Shown here piece by piece: positions 1-6,908 of a DNA stretch of 64,000 nucleotides. This stretch comes from a virus. The notes under the pieces were generated by a model. It worked only from the letters and a program-made list of their open reading frames with translations, was not told where the DNA came from and did no database searches. Position numbers and translations under genes: made by a program. The stretch covers positions 186,001-250,000 of the IMG/VR virus record IMGVR_UViG_3300001782_000005; one strand, 5' to 3'. Each line of letters begins with the position of its first letter. Positions within the stretch are counted from its first letter, which is position 1.

Positions 1-299
1 AGAACTTTGGCTGTATATACTAACGGATTTGTCTTCAACTCCTCTGGTTCTAGTTCTTTGGCTTTCTTACCAAACATCTTTCCCAAGGTTTCAAAGAAAC
101 CTGTTCTTTTGGTGAAGGCCACTTTTTCTTCAATCTCGGCAAGTTTGGAACTAATTTCAACTAGCTCCTCTTTAGCCTTAAGCAACCTTGCTTTGTCACC
201 ATCGGTGGCTACTCCTTGGGTGATCCGATCCTCAATTGCTGCACATTCTCGCATCAATGATGCTCGGTTTTGACGAAGTTGCTTTTCTTTTTCGTCCAT
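1..299 (-). CDS. Small charged coiled-coil protein, C-terminus outside window
   Basis: An open frame of about 99 codons runs from an ATG at 299 off the left edge, so the C-terminus is missing. An AAGGAGG ribosome site (309-315) lies 9 nt before the ATG. The product begins MDEKEKQLRQNRASLMREC and is rich in Lys and Glu. Residues about 5-65 look like one long amphipathic helix or coiled coil. No signal peptide or known domain is seen, and the function is unknown. It is the last visible gene of a minus-strand unit that begins at 521. Confidence 0.75.
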   Translation of the reverse strand, partial: MDEKEKQLRQNRASLMRECAAIEDRITQGVATDGDKARLLKAKEELVEISSKLAEIEEKVAFTKRTGFFETLGKMFGKKAKELEPEELKTNPLVYTAKV

Positions 300-332
300 A
301 AGTAACATCCTCCTTTTTTCTTCGTTCGGTAA

Positions 333-521
333 TTATACTATTTCTTCCCTTTCAATTTCCGAACTTCCATAACCTTTAATGATTTTGAAACCATATGCGG
401 GAAATGCTACTAATCCCACAAGACCTCCTGCCGCCATTCCAAAGAAGAAGCCTATTACTGCTAAGGCTATCAAAATTAGAACGAACCCGACCACCGTCAT
501 TACGTCGATCGCCAATTGCAT
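333..521 (-). CDS. Small membrane protein (62 aa)
   Basis: A 62-residue protein with one or two hydrophobic segments (residues about 8-28 and 30-46, rich in Gly, Ala, Val and Ile) and a charged tail ending EIEREEIV. A strong GGAAGGAGG site sits just upstream of the ATG. It is probably an inner-membrane protein of unknown role. It is the first gene of the minus-strand unit behind the promoter-like motif at 575-590. Several similar tiny membrane proteins occur on the minus strand of this window. Confidence 0.7.
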   Translation of the reverse strand: MQLAIDVMTVVGFVLILIALAVIGFFFGMAAGGLVGLVAFPAYGFKIIKGYGSSEIEREEIV

Positions 522-574
522 CTGCTAGCCTCCTTCCACAAGTAAATTTTCGACGCACAATAATTATATTCCAG

Positions 575-590
575 TAATTAATATATATAG
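575..590. promoter_or_regulatory. Intergenic AATTAATATATATAG motif, copy a
   Basis: TAATTAATATATATAG lies in the divergent spacer between the gene starting at 521 (minus) and the one at 671 (plus). Nine near-identical copies occur in this window, all in the same orientation and nearly all 20-60 bp before a minus-strand start. The core is nearly palindromic, so its direction is unclear. It probably acts as a phage promoter. A second element resembling GAGAACATATATTAAAA follows at about 637-655, before the plus gene. Confidence 0.6.
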
Positions 591-670
591 ACACAGATGA
601 TTAACCAAGAATCATGTGAGATAAAATTTTTGGATATGAGAACATATATTAAAAATGAAGGGAGAAACGA

Positions 671-1270
671 ATGGTGAATATTGGACCAATAAGTGAAGAA
701 GTTAGGGATCTATTGATACTTTATAGTGGCGGAGCAGACAGTCGATTGATGTTAGAAATTGCTCTTAGATTGGGCAGAAAACCACATTGCCTATTAATTC
801 ATTATGGTCAACTACATAAAGAGGAACTTGATTTTGCAATAAATCAACTTGATAAACTTAAGGTTCCGTGGCAGATGGTTACGGTCCAAGGACTTTTGTA
901 TGAGAGTGCATTAACAGGTAGTGGCGAGCAAGGTACATTCGGAGATAAAGACGAGATTAGTATATGGCATGTTCCTGGTCGAAATACAATGTTCGCTGGA
1001 ATTGCATTGGGAATTGCTGAAAATAAAAGGATTGATGAAATATGGCATGGGGCTGATTTTTCAGATCGTCTAAATTTATTTCCAGATTGTTACCAAGAAT
1101 ATGTTGTCAAAGTAAATGAATTATTTGCAATTGCTGGCCCAAAACCAATTAAATATATGGCACCTTTAGCCGGTATGACAAAAGAGATGATAATAGGTTT
1201 GTTGAAAGAGTATGAAATTTCTGAGCATGAAATCTTTTCAGGATATGGGGATATACAGGCAGAAGTTTAG
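671..1270 (+). CDS. queC: QueC-like 7-cyano-7-deazaguanine (preQ0) synthase, short form
   Basis: A 199-aa PP-loop ATPase. QueC enzymes turn 7-carboxy-7-deazaguanine into preQ0 using ATP and ammonia. Visible motifs are the PP-loop SGGADS (residues 19-24), the QueC-type HYGQLHKEEL (about 44-53), HVPGRNTMF and PDCYQEYV, then APLAGMTKEMI. The C-terminal zinc-binding Cys cluster of standard QueC (CxxCxxC, about 220 aa in all) is absent: the protein ends GYGDIQAEV. An AAGGGAG site precedes the ATG. With the QueE-like gene at 13698 and the DpdA-like gene at 16723 it suggests 7-deazaguanine DNA modification. Activity without the zinc site is uncertain. Confidence 0.85.
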   Translation: MVNIGPISEEVRDLLILYSGGADSRLMLEIALRLGRKPHCLLIHYGQLHKEELDFAINQLDKLKVPWQMVTVQGLLYESALTGSGEQGTFGDKDEISIWHVPGRNTMFAGIALGIAENKRIDEIWHGADFSDRLNLFPDCYQEYVVKVNELFAIAGPKPIKYMAPLAGMTKEMIIGLLKEYEISEHEIFSGYGDIQAEV

Positions 1271-1295
1271 ACAAAAAAATAAATCGAAGAAAAAC

Positions 1296-1325
1296 AAAAA
1301 GGCATTAGAGTTAATATGCCTTTTT
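1296..1325. terminator. Bidirectional intrinsic terminator
   Basis: AAAAAGGCAT and ATGCCTTTTT form a 10-bp hairpin with a 10-nt loop. The stem ends in T or A runs on both strands, which suits the convergent genes ending at 1270 and 1363. Confidence 0.85.
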
Positions 1326-1362
1326 GACTATCTGGTTCATTGGAAGATTTCAACAGATAGTT

Positions 1363-1923
1363 TTAGTAGAATTCTCGCCAACGATTATTTTTCCACATAA
1401 GTTGACGATCAGCCTGGATGCTTGTATTTTTGGTTTTGGCAACATTTGCTGCCATCAGACCGATTGAATCATGACGATGGTGTGTGAAAGTATGACCAAG
1501 TTCATGAGCAGTGACAATACCACTACCTCTCATGGTCGACCTAATCAGAATATAGCGACCAGCACATTTTGCCATGAATGGTCTATTTGGAAGGTTCAGA
1601 TAGGCGATTGCAACATCAAAAGGATATTTCTTCTCGAAGCGTTTGGCCTTATGCTTAAGTTGGACCATTAACCTTGATCCCACTTTTTTGTTCCAATGAA
1701 CCTTCTTGACCGCCACGATTTCGAGATCCATATAGACTTGACCTTCCATGATTCTACTTGCATTTGAAATCGCTTGGTAAATCCGATCTTGTTTAAATAC
1801 ACCATCAGTCAGTACCAGAACCTTTAAGGTTCGGACATTGAAGTTCTCAGCGAGCACTGGACTTGCTAAACTAAGAACTAACACTATAGCCAATAGCCAC
1901 CTTAACATTGTTTTTTGTTTCAT
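1363..1923 (-). CDS. Secreted HExxH zinc metalloprotease
   Basis: A 186-aa protein with a classic Sec signal peptide: MKQK, a hydrophobic core at residues about 7-20, and a likely cut after SPVLA (residue 25). The zinc motif is HELGHTFTHHRHD at residues 140-152 (H140, E141 and H144, with H151 a possible third ligand in an HExxHx6H spacing). GLM a few residues later may be a Met-turn. The pattern resembles small metzincin-like proteases but the exact family is not recognised. It would act in the periplasm or outside the cell, which is unusual for a phage gene away from lysis. A good ribosome site lies before the start. Confidence 0.75.
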   Translation of the reverse strand: MKQKTMLRWLLAIVLVLSLASPVLAENFNVRTLKVLVLTDGVFKQDRIYQAISNASRIMEGQVYMDLEIVAVKKVHWNKKVGSRLMVQLKHKAKRFEKKYPFDVAIAYLNLPNRPFMAKCAGRYILIRSTMRGSGIVTAHELGHTFTHHRHDSIGLMAANVAKTKNTSIQADRQLMWKNNRWREFY

Positions 1924-1955
1924 GATATTATCCTCCTTTTAGGTCATGGCCTGAC

Positions 1956-2363
1956 CTATTTCTTTTTCTTTTTTGCAGGTTTACAACTTCCTTTACCTTT
2001 CTCAGCTGTTACATTACCAGTTGATTGATCGTATAGGAAAGAATATCCTTGACCATCAATATCAGCAGTTGCACAATTACCACTATCTACCCAATTGAGT
2101 TCTAGACCAGAAAGACTTATACGATTCTTTAAGTCTGAAGTTTCTGGGTAGATTGGAGGGCTGTTGCCCTTTACAGCACTCTCGATATATCCGAAAGATG
2201 CAGCGGTGGTTATTGTTACAATTATTTGGTTTACCTTTCCTTCTCTAACTTCGTCTCTTAAATCAAGATATGCAGGAAAGGCTATAGCTGCTAACATGCC
2301 AAGGAGTGCAATCACTAAAACGATCTCGAGAAATGTGAAACCATTTTTGTTTCTTATATTCAT
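1956..2363 (-). CDS. Type IV pilin-like pseudopilin
   Basis: A 135-aa protein with a prepilin N-terminus: a short basic leader, then G|FTFLEIVLVIALLG (cut between G8 and F9, Glu at position 5 of the mature protein). A 20-residue hydrophobic helix and a globular domain follow. Two Cys residues (about C97 and C126) could form the loop disulphide typical of pseudopilins. The C-terminus is a run of Lys. It needs a prepilin peptidase, presumably from the host. It shares the minus-strand unit with the secreted metalloprotease and has a GGAGG site. A phage-borne pseudopilin could alter host pili or type II secretion (inference). Confidence 0.8.
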   Translation of the reverse strand: MNIRNKNGFTFLEIVLVIALLGMLAAIAFPAYLDLRDEVREGKVNQIIVTITTAASFGYIESAVKGNSPPIYPETSDLKNRISLSGLELNWVDSGNCATADIDGQGYSFLYDQSTGNVTAEKGKGSCKPAKKKKK

Positions 2364-2407
2364 CTTAATTACCTCCTTTCAAAAACACCAAACATTTCGC
2401 CCTATCA

Positions 2408-2424
2408 TTAATTAATATATATAG
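2408..2424. promoter_or_regulatory. Intergenic TTAATATATATAG motif, copy b
   Basis: TTAATTAATATATATAG between the pseudopilin (minus, start 2363) and the SLOG gene (plus, 2441). TTTATATATGG follows at 2433-2443, like the -10 region and start of the second plus-strand element used elsewhere. Confidence 0.6.
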
Positions 2425-2440
2425 TAGTGAATCTTTATAT

Positions 2441-2827
2441 ATGGTGGCAAAAATGGACCCAACTAAACCAGGAAAGATCATTGGTATTATTGGTACAAGA
2501 CGAAGAAATAGTTTCAATGACTATAAAGCGGTCGAAGAAGCATTCTTTAAAATCTATGAAGAAGGAGATTGGATTTGCTCAGGGGGATGTCCGAGGGGTG
2601 GAGATAGATTTGCTGAGAAGATTGCAAAAAAATATGGGATACCAATTCTTATATTCTACCCAAATTGGACAAAGTATGGTAGAGGTGCGGGTATTGTGAG
2701 GAATACATATATTGCAGCAATATCTAATATTCTTATTGCTTGTGTTGCAGAAGATCGGACTGGTGGTTCTGAAGACACCATTGAAAAATTTGAGAGACAT
2801 AGAAAAAGAAAGGCAGTATTGGTATGA
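2441..2827 (+). CDS. SLOG-fold (DUF2493-like) nucleotide-binding protein
   Basis: A 128-aa Rossmann-like protein. It has an N-terminal strand with a Gly-rich turn (KIIGIIGTRR), then CSGGCPRGGDRFAEKIA (residues about 47-63), the DUF2493/SLOG signature, and YPNWTKYGRGAGIVRNT with the family W-x(2)-YG-x-AG-x(2)-RN motif. SLOG proteins bind nucleotides, nucleotide-derived ligands or nucleic acids. The start may be 2441 or the in-frame ATG at 2453. Neither has a ribosome site, and the TTTATATATGG promoter-like element overlaps 2441, so the message may be leaderless. The stop overlaps the next gene. Confidence 0.75.
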   Translation: MVAKMDPTKPGKIIGIIGTRRRNSFNDYKAVEEAFFKIYEEGDWICSGGCPRGGDRFAEKIAKKYGIPILIFYPNWTKYGRGAGIVRNTYIAAISNILIACVAEDRTGGSEDTIEKFERHRKRKAVLV

Positions 2828-3645
2828 GATTAAGAGTGTATCTAGCTGGTCATGCCCTTGAGGAAGAATATAGAGAAATTGTCAAGAAGCAATATGGAGA
2901 ACAGTTTGACCTTATTGATCCGGTTTTAAAAGCTAAGTTAGAAGAAACTGATCCAATGGATATTCCCCCAATAGATAAAGCATTAATTCTTACTTGTCAT
3001 GTTCTTGTTGCATATATTAGAAAAGCAACTTTTGGGACAGCTATGGAAATCATATTTGCTTATATGCACGGAATACCTGTCATATTAATAGACGTAACTA
3101 ACGGGGAAATTGCAAAAGATATCTGGGTTGCCTATCATATAAGAGGAGTATTTTATTCAATCCGATCTTGCTTTGATTACTTATTGAGTCATCAATTAGA
3201 ATATATAGAACAAAAAATAAAAAAGGAGTCGGTAATGGAACCTAAAGTTGCAACGAAACTGTTGGGCAAAGAACATTCACCAATGATTATTAGAAAGACA
3301 AACAAATTTGGTTTTCCTTTATTTGTTAGTCTTATTTGTGATGCTGATTTATCTAATTTAGATGAGATTATTATGGTGAGTATTAGTAATGCTATCCATG
3401 AGAGGTTTAATGGTGAAGAAGAAAAAGTTTATGAGAATCCCCAGAATTTAAGAAATCTTGTCGGTGAAATATCAGAAAGAATTAAGAAGAATTATGAGAA
3501 GGTAAAAGAAGGTTGTGTTGAAGGAATTGCTGTCATTCTTTATGCTGATAAGTGTTTTATCTCCTCGTTATGGGGAGATTTTATGAATCATGGTATGTGC
3601 AGAGAAGAACTTTACTTTGCTCTAAACTTTATGACTGGAGTTTAG
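2824..3645 (+). CDS. Nucleoside 2-deoxyribosyltransferase-like protein with extra C-terminal domain
   Basis: A 273-aa protein. Residues 1-125 resemble nucleoside 2-deoxyribosyltransferases: VYLAGHALEEEYRE at the N-terminus, a DP motif near residue 37, and RKATFGTAMEIIFAYMHG with the conserved Gly-Thr-x-x-Glu pattern. This family swaps bases on deoxynucleosides or hydrolyses nucleotides. Residues about 135-273 are a separate unrecognised domain. The ATG overlaps the stop of the SLOG gene (GTATGAG), so the two are probably translationally coupled and may process the same nucleotide pool. Catalytic activity is not certain. Confidence 0.65.
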   Translation: MRLRVYLAGHALEEEYREIVKKQYGEQFDLIDPVLKAKLEETDPMDIPPIDKALILTCHVLVAYIRKATFGTAMEIIFAYMHGIPVILIDVTNGEIAKDIWVAYHIRGVFYSIRSCFDYLLSHQLEYIEQKIKKESVMEPKVATKLLGKEHSPMIIRKTNKFGFPLFVSLICDADLSNLDEIIMVSISNAIHERFNGEEEKVYENPQNLRNLVGEISERIKKNYEKVKEGCVEGIAVILYADKCFISSLWGDFMNHGMCREELYFALNFMTGV

Positions 3646-3646
3646 T

Positions 3647-4006
3647 ATGGAAATTGAAGTGAATACAGTAGAAGGTGCAGAATTAAAACCTGTTAAATAT
3701 AATGTACCTGATGGGTTAGTTCCTGGAGAAATTGCTAACCATCTTGAGTTTACTGAAAATGTCCATCAATTTATTGAACCTCCGTTTCCATTTGGTATAC
3801 TAATTAGCAGGAGAGAAGATAGGAATGAATTCTTTATTTCGATTGAGGCCTTTGGAACTTGTGAGTATTTCAAAGTATACTCAGTTAAAGATCTGATGAT
3901 TCTATTTGCTAAAACATTAAGTCCTTTTCTTGTTCCTTTCTATCTTGAGCATTTTTATAGAGCATTGAGGGGGATACAGCAACAAGGCAATAGACCAGGG
4001 AGATAA
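3647..4006 (+). CDS. Hypothetical protein (119 aa)
   Basis: Not recognised. It is a soluble, mildly acidic protein with no signal peptide or Cys cluster and a basic tail (QQQGNRPGR). It starts 2 bp after the preceding stop and ends 3 bp before the next gene, so it belongs to the four-gene plus-strand unit 2441-4296. Confidence 0.6.
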   Translation: MEIEVNTVEGAELKPVKYNVPDGLVPGEIANHLEFTENVHQFIEPPFPFGILISRREDRNEFFISIEAFGTCEYFKVYSVKDLMILFAKTLSPFLVPFYLEHFYRALRGIQQQGNRPGR

Positions 4007-4008
4007 TA

Positions 4009-4296
4009 ATGGCGAGAGAACATATCAGAGATTTAGTTAAAGATCCTCAATGGCAAAAAGTACGAGAGAGTTTGTTAGGTCAGTGGAAGGAGAGACCAGA
4101 GTGGTGTTGTGCCCAATTAAACAAATACTTGGGTTCAATTTCGAGTGCCTCTAATAAGAAAATTAGAATAGTCATGAATTATCTAACTGGAACCGGGTTC
4201 CGTACAGGCAGAATCACTCACTCCTGTATAACCAAAATAAGGACTCAATTATCTGCTGAAGTAAAGAAGAGAAAAGCAAAGAGAACTTGGGAATAA
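4009..4296 (+). CDS. Hypothetical basic protein (95 aa)
   Basis: Not recognised. A GGGAG site precedes the ATG. The protein is strongly basic towards its end (EVKKRKAKRTWE) and contains two adjacent Cys (EWCCAQLNKYLG), so nucleic-acid binding is possible but unproven. It is the last gene of the plus-strand unit; the terminator follows at 4324. Confidence 0.6.
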   Translation: MAREHIRDLVKDPQWQKVRESLLGQWKERPEWCCAQLNKYLGSISSASNKKIRIVMNYLTGTGFRTGRITHSCITKIRTQLSAEVKKRKAKRTWE

Positions 4297-4323
4297 AACA
4301 AAAAAAATAATTGGGTTTAAAAA

Positions 4324-4346
4324 GAAAAAGGGTCAAATCCCCTTTT
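4324..4346. terminator. Bidirectional intrinsic terminator
   Basis: AAAAAGGG and CCCTTTTT form a hairpin with a short TCAAATC loop between the convergent genes ending at 4296 and 4366. Confidence 0.7.
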
Positions 4347-4365
4347 TCCCCTGGTGGTTCCAGGA

Positions 4366-4536
4366 TTAGATTTTTAGAGTCTCTGCGACTTCTATGACCC
4401 AGTCAGGTAGTTCATCCCTGTTGATTATCTGTCCATCAAGGTTCCACTTGACTGTGTATCCTCCAATATTACCCTTGAGGTAGTCGCCGCAGAAATCTAG
4501 AGAAATGGATTCTCCGCTCTCAAATACTGCTTGCAC
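4366..4536 (-). CDS. Small hypothetical protein (56 aa), GTG start
   Basis: The frame could extend further upstream, but an AGGAGGTGAG ribosome site lies 4 nt before a GTG at 4536, which gives a 56-aa protein beginning VQAVFESGESI. It overlaps the end of the zinc-finger gene at 4520 by 17 bp. No domain is recognised. Confidence 0.6.
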   Translation of the reverse strand: MQAVFESGESISLDFCGDYLKGNIGGYTVKWNLDGQIINRDELPDWVIEVAETLKI

Positions 4537-4732
4537 GACTCTCACCTCCTTTGAATTTGTCAAAGGCCTTTTCAAAGAGGAAGTCGTCACACTTCTTACA
4601 GGAGCATACATGATCACGAATGAGTTGAGAAACTTCGTCGTCGAGTTCTCCGTTGAGATAACTCTCCATCTCAACTTTGATAAGTTGGCAACCAGCGTTT
4701 TGATCTAATTCTCCATCTAGTTCAAAAACCAT
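4520..4732 (-). CDS. zf-HC2-like protein, possible anti-sigma factor
   Basis: A 70-aa protein whose start at 4732 is fixed by AAGGAGG. Residues about 21-50 read MESYLNGELDDEV, then HVCSCKKCDDFL. The H-x3-C-x2-C ligands after a YLxGEL helix match the putative zinc-finger (zf-HC2) domain of anti-sigma factors. It has no membrane segment, so it would be a free zinc-binding regulator. An anti-sigma role in redirecting host transcription is inference. Confidence 0.6.
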   Translation of the reverse strand: MVFELDGELDQNAGCQLIKVEMESYLNGELDDEVSQLIRDHVCSCKKCDDFLFEKAFDKFKGGESRASSI

Positions 4733-4742
4733 GATAACCTCC

Positions 4743-4958
4743 TTATTTTTGATTTCCGTAATGTTTCTTGGTACTTTCAATTTGCTGCCAATAACCAGCA
4801 CCCTCTAGTGTCATTTTGAATTCTTCTTCTCTCTTCCTTCTCTTTCTTTTAGATTCGAATGGGTCACTATTTCTCCACATCCAAACTAAGTAGTAGAGGA
4901 TTGAGAGTGCTAGAAACGATACCACGATAATATCAAGCAAACTCATTCCTTTAAACAT
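4743..4958 (-). CDS. Single-pass membrane protein (71 aa)
   Basis: The start at 4958 is chosen because AAGGAGG lies 8 nt upstream of it. The N-terminal hydrophobic helix (residues about 8-27, LDIIVVSFLALSILYYLVWM) is followed by a strongly basic cytoplasmic stretch (KRKRRKREEE). Function unknown. It sits in a minus-strand unit of small proteins that starts at 5877. Confidence 0.65.
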   Translation of the reverse strand: MFKGMSLLDIIVVSFLALSILYYLVWMWRNSDPFESKRKRRKREEEFKMTLEGAGYWQQIESTKKHYGNQK

Positions 4959-4972
4959 GGCCGTGTCCTCCT

Positions 4973-5230
4973 TCACTTTCTGTAATAAGATTTGATTCTT
5001 TGTTGACGTTCTTGTTCTTGTATTTCTCTTTCTATGACTTCTGCCTTTCTCTTCTTCTCATGTTTCCGGTCAAGAATGAAGAACTTTACCATTATGATCC
5101 AAGCGGTAATCATTATCAAAAGCGCAGGAATCTTCGTAAAGAGACTTGTTGACTGTGAGTGAGTATATATTGCTATTATCATTATTAGTGAATATAATAT
5201 GCTCCACCTAAGAAATTTTTCTGATTTCAT
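4973..5230 (-). CDS. Small membrane protein (85 aa)
   Basis: Two hydrophobic segments (residues about 9-24 and 33-52) are followed by a long basic/acidic helix (KHEKKRKAEVIEREIQEQER). A CAAGGAGG site lies upstream. Function unknown. It resembles the neighbouring gene in having a membrane N-terminus and a charged tail. Confidence 0.65.
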   Translation of the reverse strand: MKSEKFLRWSILYSLIMIIAIYTHSQSTSLFTKIPALLIMITAWIIMVKFFILDRKHEKKRKAEVIEREIQEQERQQRIKSYYRK

Positions 5231-5248
5231 AGCCCTAAACCCTCCTTG

Positions 5249-5653
5249 TTAGTAATTAGAATTGTCCTCGACTTCTACTTTTCTAAGTTTGGCGATAGCA
5301 AGGACAATCTCTTTGAAAGCAATTAATTGACCCTCTCCCCAGTATTTGTGCTTTATAGTTATTGTGAAGAATTCTCCCTTTACTCTATGGTAAGTCCAGC
5401 AGTCATTCAACTCTTCATCACCGTACTCATTGATATCCATAAAAGCATAAGTGGGAGAAAGTAAGGATACTATTGCTCTCAAAGTATTTGTAGTTACATA
5501 AATCTGATATGGCTGATTTATATATTTCTTAAATATGAAGGTAGCTATTTCTCCTCGGCGATCATACTTATCCTGAATCTCATGAAAAACTACCTTCACC
5601 AAATCAGCTAGAGATGATGATAAAGAAACCTTAATCCCTTGTGGTAGTCCCAT
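5249..5653 (-). CDS. Hypothetical protein (134 aa)
   Basis: Not recognised. It is a soluble mixed alpha/beta-looking protein with no Cys cluster or signal. A GGAGGGG site precedes the ATG, which overlaps the last base of the upstream zinc-ribbon gene's stop. Confidence 0.6.
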   Translation of the reverse strand: MGLPQGIKVSLSSSLADLVKVVFHEIQDKYDRRGEIATFIFKKYINQPYQIYVTTNTLRAIVSLLSPTYAFMDINEYGDEELNDCWTYHRVKGEFFTITIKHKYWGEGQLIAFKEIVLAIAKLRKVEVEDNSNY

Positions 5654-5877
5654 TATTTACCCCTCCAGTTTGGTGGAATTTTGCCTACTGGAATTACGCT
5701 TGAACAGACATGGCATTTAACCTGGTCATCTCCAAGATGTGTGAAACCCCAATAGTTACACTCTAATTTTTGAGCATCAACTATTGATAAACAACATGGG
5801 CATTGAACCTCATTGAGATCAGTATGATTTCTGGAATGAAATGTCTGTGTGGTTCCATAAGTATCATACCTATCCAT
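5653..5877 (-). CDS. Zinc-ribbon protein (74 aa)
   Basis: Two Cys pairs, CPCC (residues about 26-29) and CHVC (about 55-58), suggest one zinc ribbon. The C-terminus is basic. GGAGG precedes the ATG. It is the first gene of the minus-strand unit behind promoter-like copy c. Possibly a nucleic-acid or protein adaptor; no family recognised. Confidence 0.65.
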   Translation of the reverse strand: MDRYDTYGTTQTFHSRNHTDLNEVQCPCCLSIVDAQKLECNYWGFTHLGDDQVKCHVCSSVIPVGKIPPNWRGK

Positions 5878-5915
5878 TATCTATCCTCCTCTAAAAGTAT
5901 AAAATCATTACCCGA

Positions 5916-5966
5916 TAATTAATATATATAGACACTTTTTTTATATATGGTAACAAAATAAAAAGG
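5916..5966. promoter_or_regulatory. Divergent promoter region, copy c
   Basis: ATAATTAATATATATAG (5915-5931) is followed by TTTTATATATGGTAACAAAA at about 5939-5958 and then AAGGAAAGG. The second part is the plus-strand element (a -10-like TATATAT, then GG-AACAAAATAAAA) found upstream of several plus-strand genes. Confidence 0.6.
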
Positions 5967-5982
5967 AAAGGAGTCACAGAAA

Positions 5983-6453
5983 ATGGCTGGAGATCAAATT
6001 ATTATTGCTCCTCATTGTGACGATGAGATCATCGGTTGTTTTGAAATTCTAAATAAGAATACTATAGTTGTTTATACTGAACCCGCTGATCAAAAGAGAA
6101 GAGATGAGGCGGCGAAATTATTAAAAGATCACCAATTAGTTAAGGGTCAATTATTCTTTAAAGATATTCCCAGTACTATTATGTCACCTAAGAATATTTT
6201 TTATTTCCCTGATCCAGCCTATGAAATTCATCCTGCCCACAGAAAATGGGGATCAGTAGGTGAAGCGATGCTTAGAAGTGGATTCGATGTTATTTTCTAT
6301 TCTATTCAAATGAACGCTCCGTATATTCATGAAACCAAAGAACCTGGCGAGAAGAAAAGATTGTTAGATTTAGTTTATCCAAGTCAAATTAATCTATGGT
6401 TGAATGATGCAAAATATTATCTTTTTGAAGGAAGATGTAAATGGATAATGTAG
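5983..6453 (+). CDS. PIG-L (LmbE-like) family deacetylase
   Basis: A 156-aa protein. APHCDDEIIGC at residues 9-19 is the PIG-L/LmbE zinc motif (H11, D14) and HPAHR near residue 85 matches the distal HxxH ligand. The family removes acetyl groups from N-acetylglucosaminyl compounds such as GlcNAc-PI or mycothiol precursors. It is shorter than usual (about 220 aa). It is the first gene of a unit with the dCMP deaminase and a glycosyltransferase, which suggests a sugar added to DNA or the surface (inference). AAGGAG precedes the start. Confidence 0.75.
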   Translation: MAGDQIIIAPHCDDEIIGCFEILNKNTIVVYTEPADQKRRDEAAKLLKDHQLVKGQLFFKDIPSTIMSPKNIFYFPDPAYEIHPAHRKWGSVGEAMLRSGFDVIFYSIQMNAPYIHETKEPGEKKRLLDLVYPSQINLWLNDAKYYLFEGRCKWIM

Positions 6454-6908
6454 AGAGACCTAGTTGGAATAAATACTTTATGGAAATGGCCCATTTAGCT
6501 AAGAGCCGTTCAACTTGACTAAGGAGAAAAGTTGGAGCTGTCCTAGTTAAGGATCGGCAAGTAATAGCGACAGGGTATAATGGAGCACCGACTGGACAAA
6601 AGCATTGTCTCGATATAGGGTGTTTAAGAGAAGAGTTAAATATTCCATCTGGTGAAAAGCATGAGTTATGTAGAGCTGTACATGCCGAGCAAAACCTAAT
6701 CGCTCAAGCATCAAAACGTGGCATATCCAGTGAAGGTGCGACTGTTTATTGTACAACATTTCCATGTTTTATATGTTCTAAACTTCTAATAAACTCAGGT
6801 ATATCAGAGATATACTATGAAGAGTACTACAATGCTCCAGAGACAAAAGAGATGCTCGAAGAAGCGAATATTAGGTTAATTCATTGGAAAGGAGAAGAGG
6901 GTGAGTAG
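6441..6908 (+). CDS. dCMP deaminase with in-frame UGA at codon 26 (putative recoding)
   Basis: Converts dCMP to dUMP. The frame is full length (155 residues) if TGA at 6516-6518 is read through. Upstream of it: [16 protein letters not shown]. Downstream: [12 protein letters not shown] and [10 protein letters not shown]. The catalytic zinc motifs are intact: HAEQN (H81, E83) and TTFPCFIC (C109, C112). A second Cys/His cluster (KHC, GCL, ELCR) is typical of this family. Relatives carry RSTC-x-R-R/L-x-VGA, so UGA sits exactly at the conserved Cys. Options are selenocysteine, Cys suppression, or a point nonsense mutation or sequencing error (TGT or TGC to TGA). UGA is an ordinary stop in neighbouring genes. 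Start: ATG after GGAAG, overlapping the PIG-L gene. Confidence 0.75.
6519..6546 (+). promoter_or_regulatory. Hairpin immediately after the UGA codon
   Basis: CTA-(A)-GGA (6519-6525) pairs with TCCTAG (6541-6546) around a 15-nt loop that can itself form a short AGT/GCT stem capped by TGGA. It starts directly after the in-frame UGA at 6516-6518, where bacterial SECIS or readthrough elements lie. It is only about 6 bp with one bulge, and the region is also coding, so it may be chance. Confidence 0.35.

Noticed and set aside
7-273. Plus-strand frame at the left edge
   Set aside because: The minus strand carries an open frame with a strong ribosome site over the same DNA.
6516-6518. UGA recoded as Trp or a general code change
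   Set aside because: Many neighbouring genes end with TGA overlapping the next start, and relatives have Cys, not Trp, at this position.
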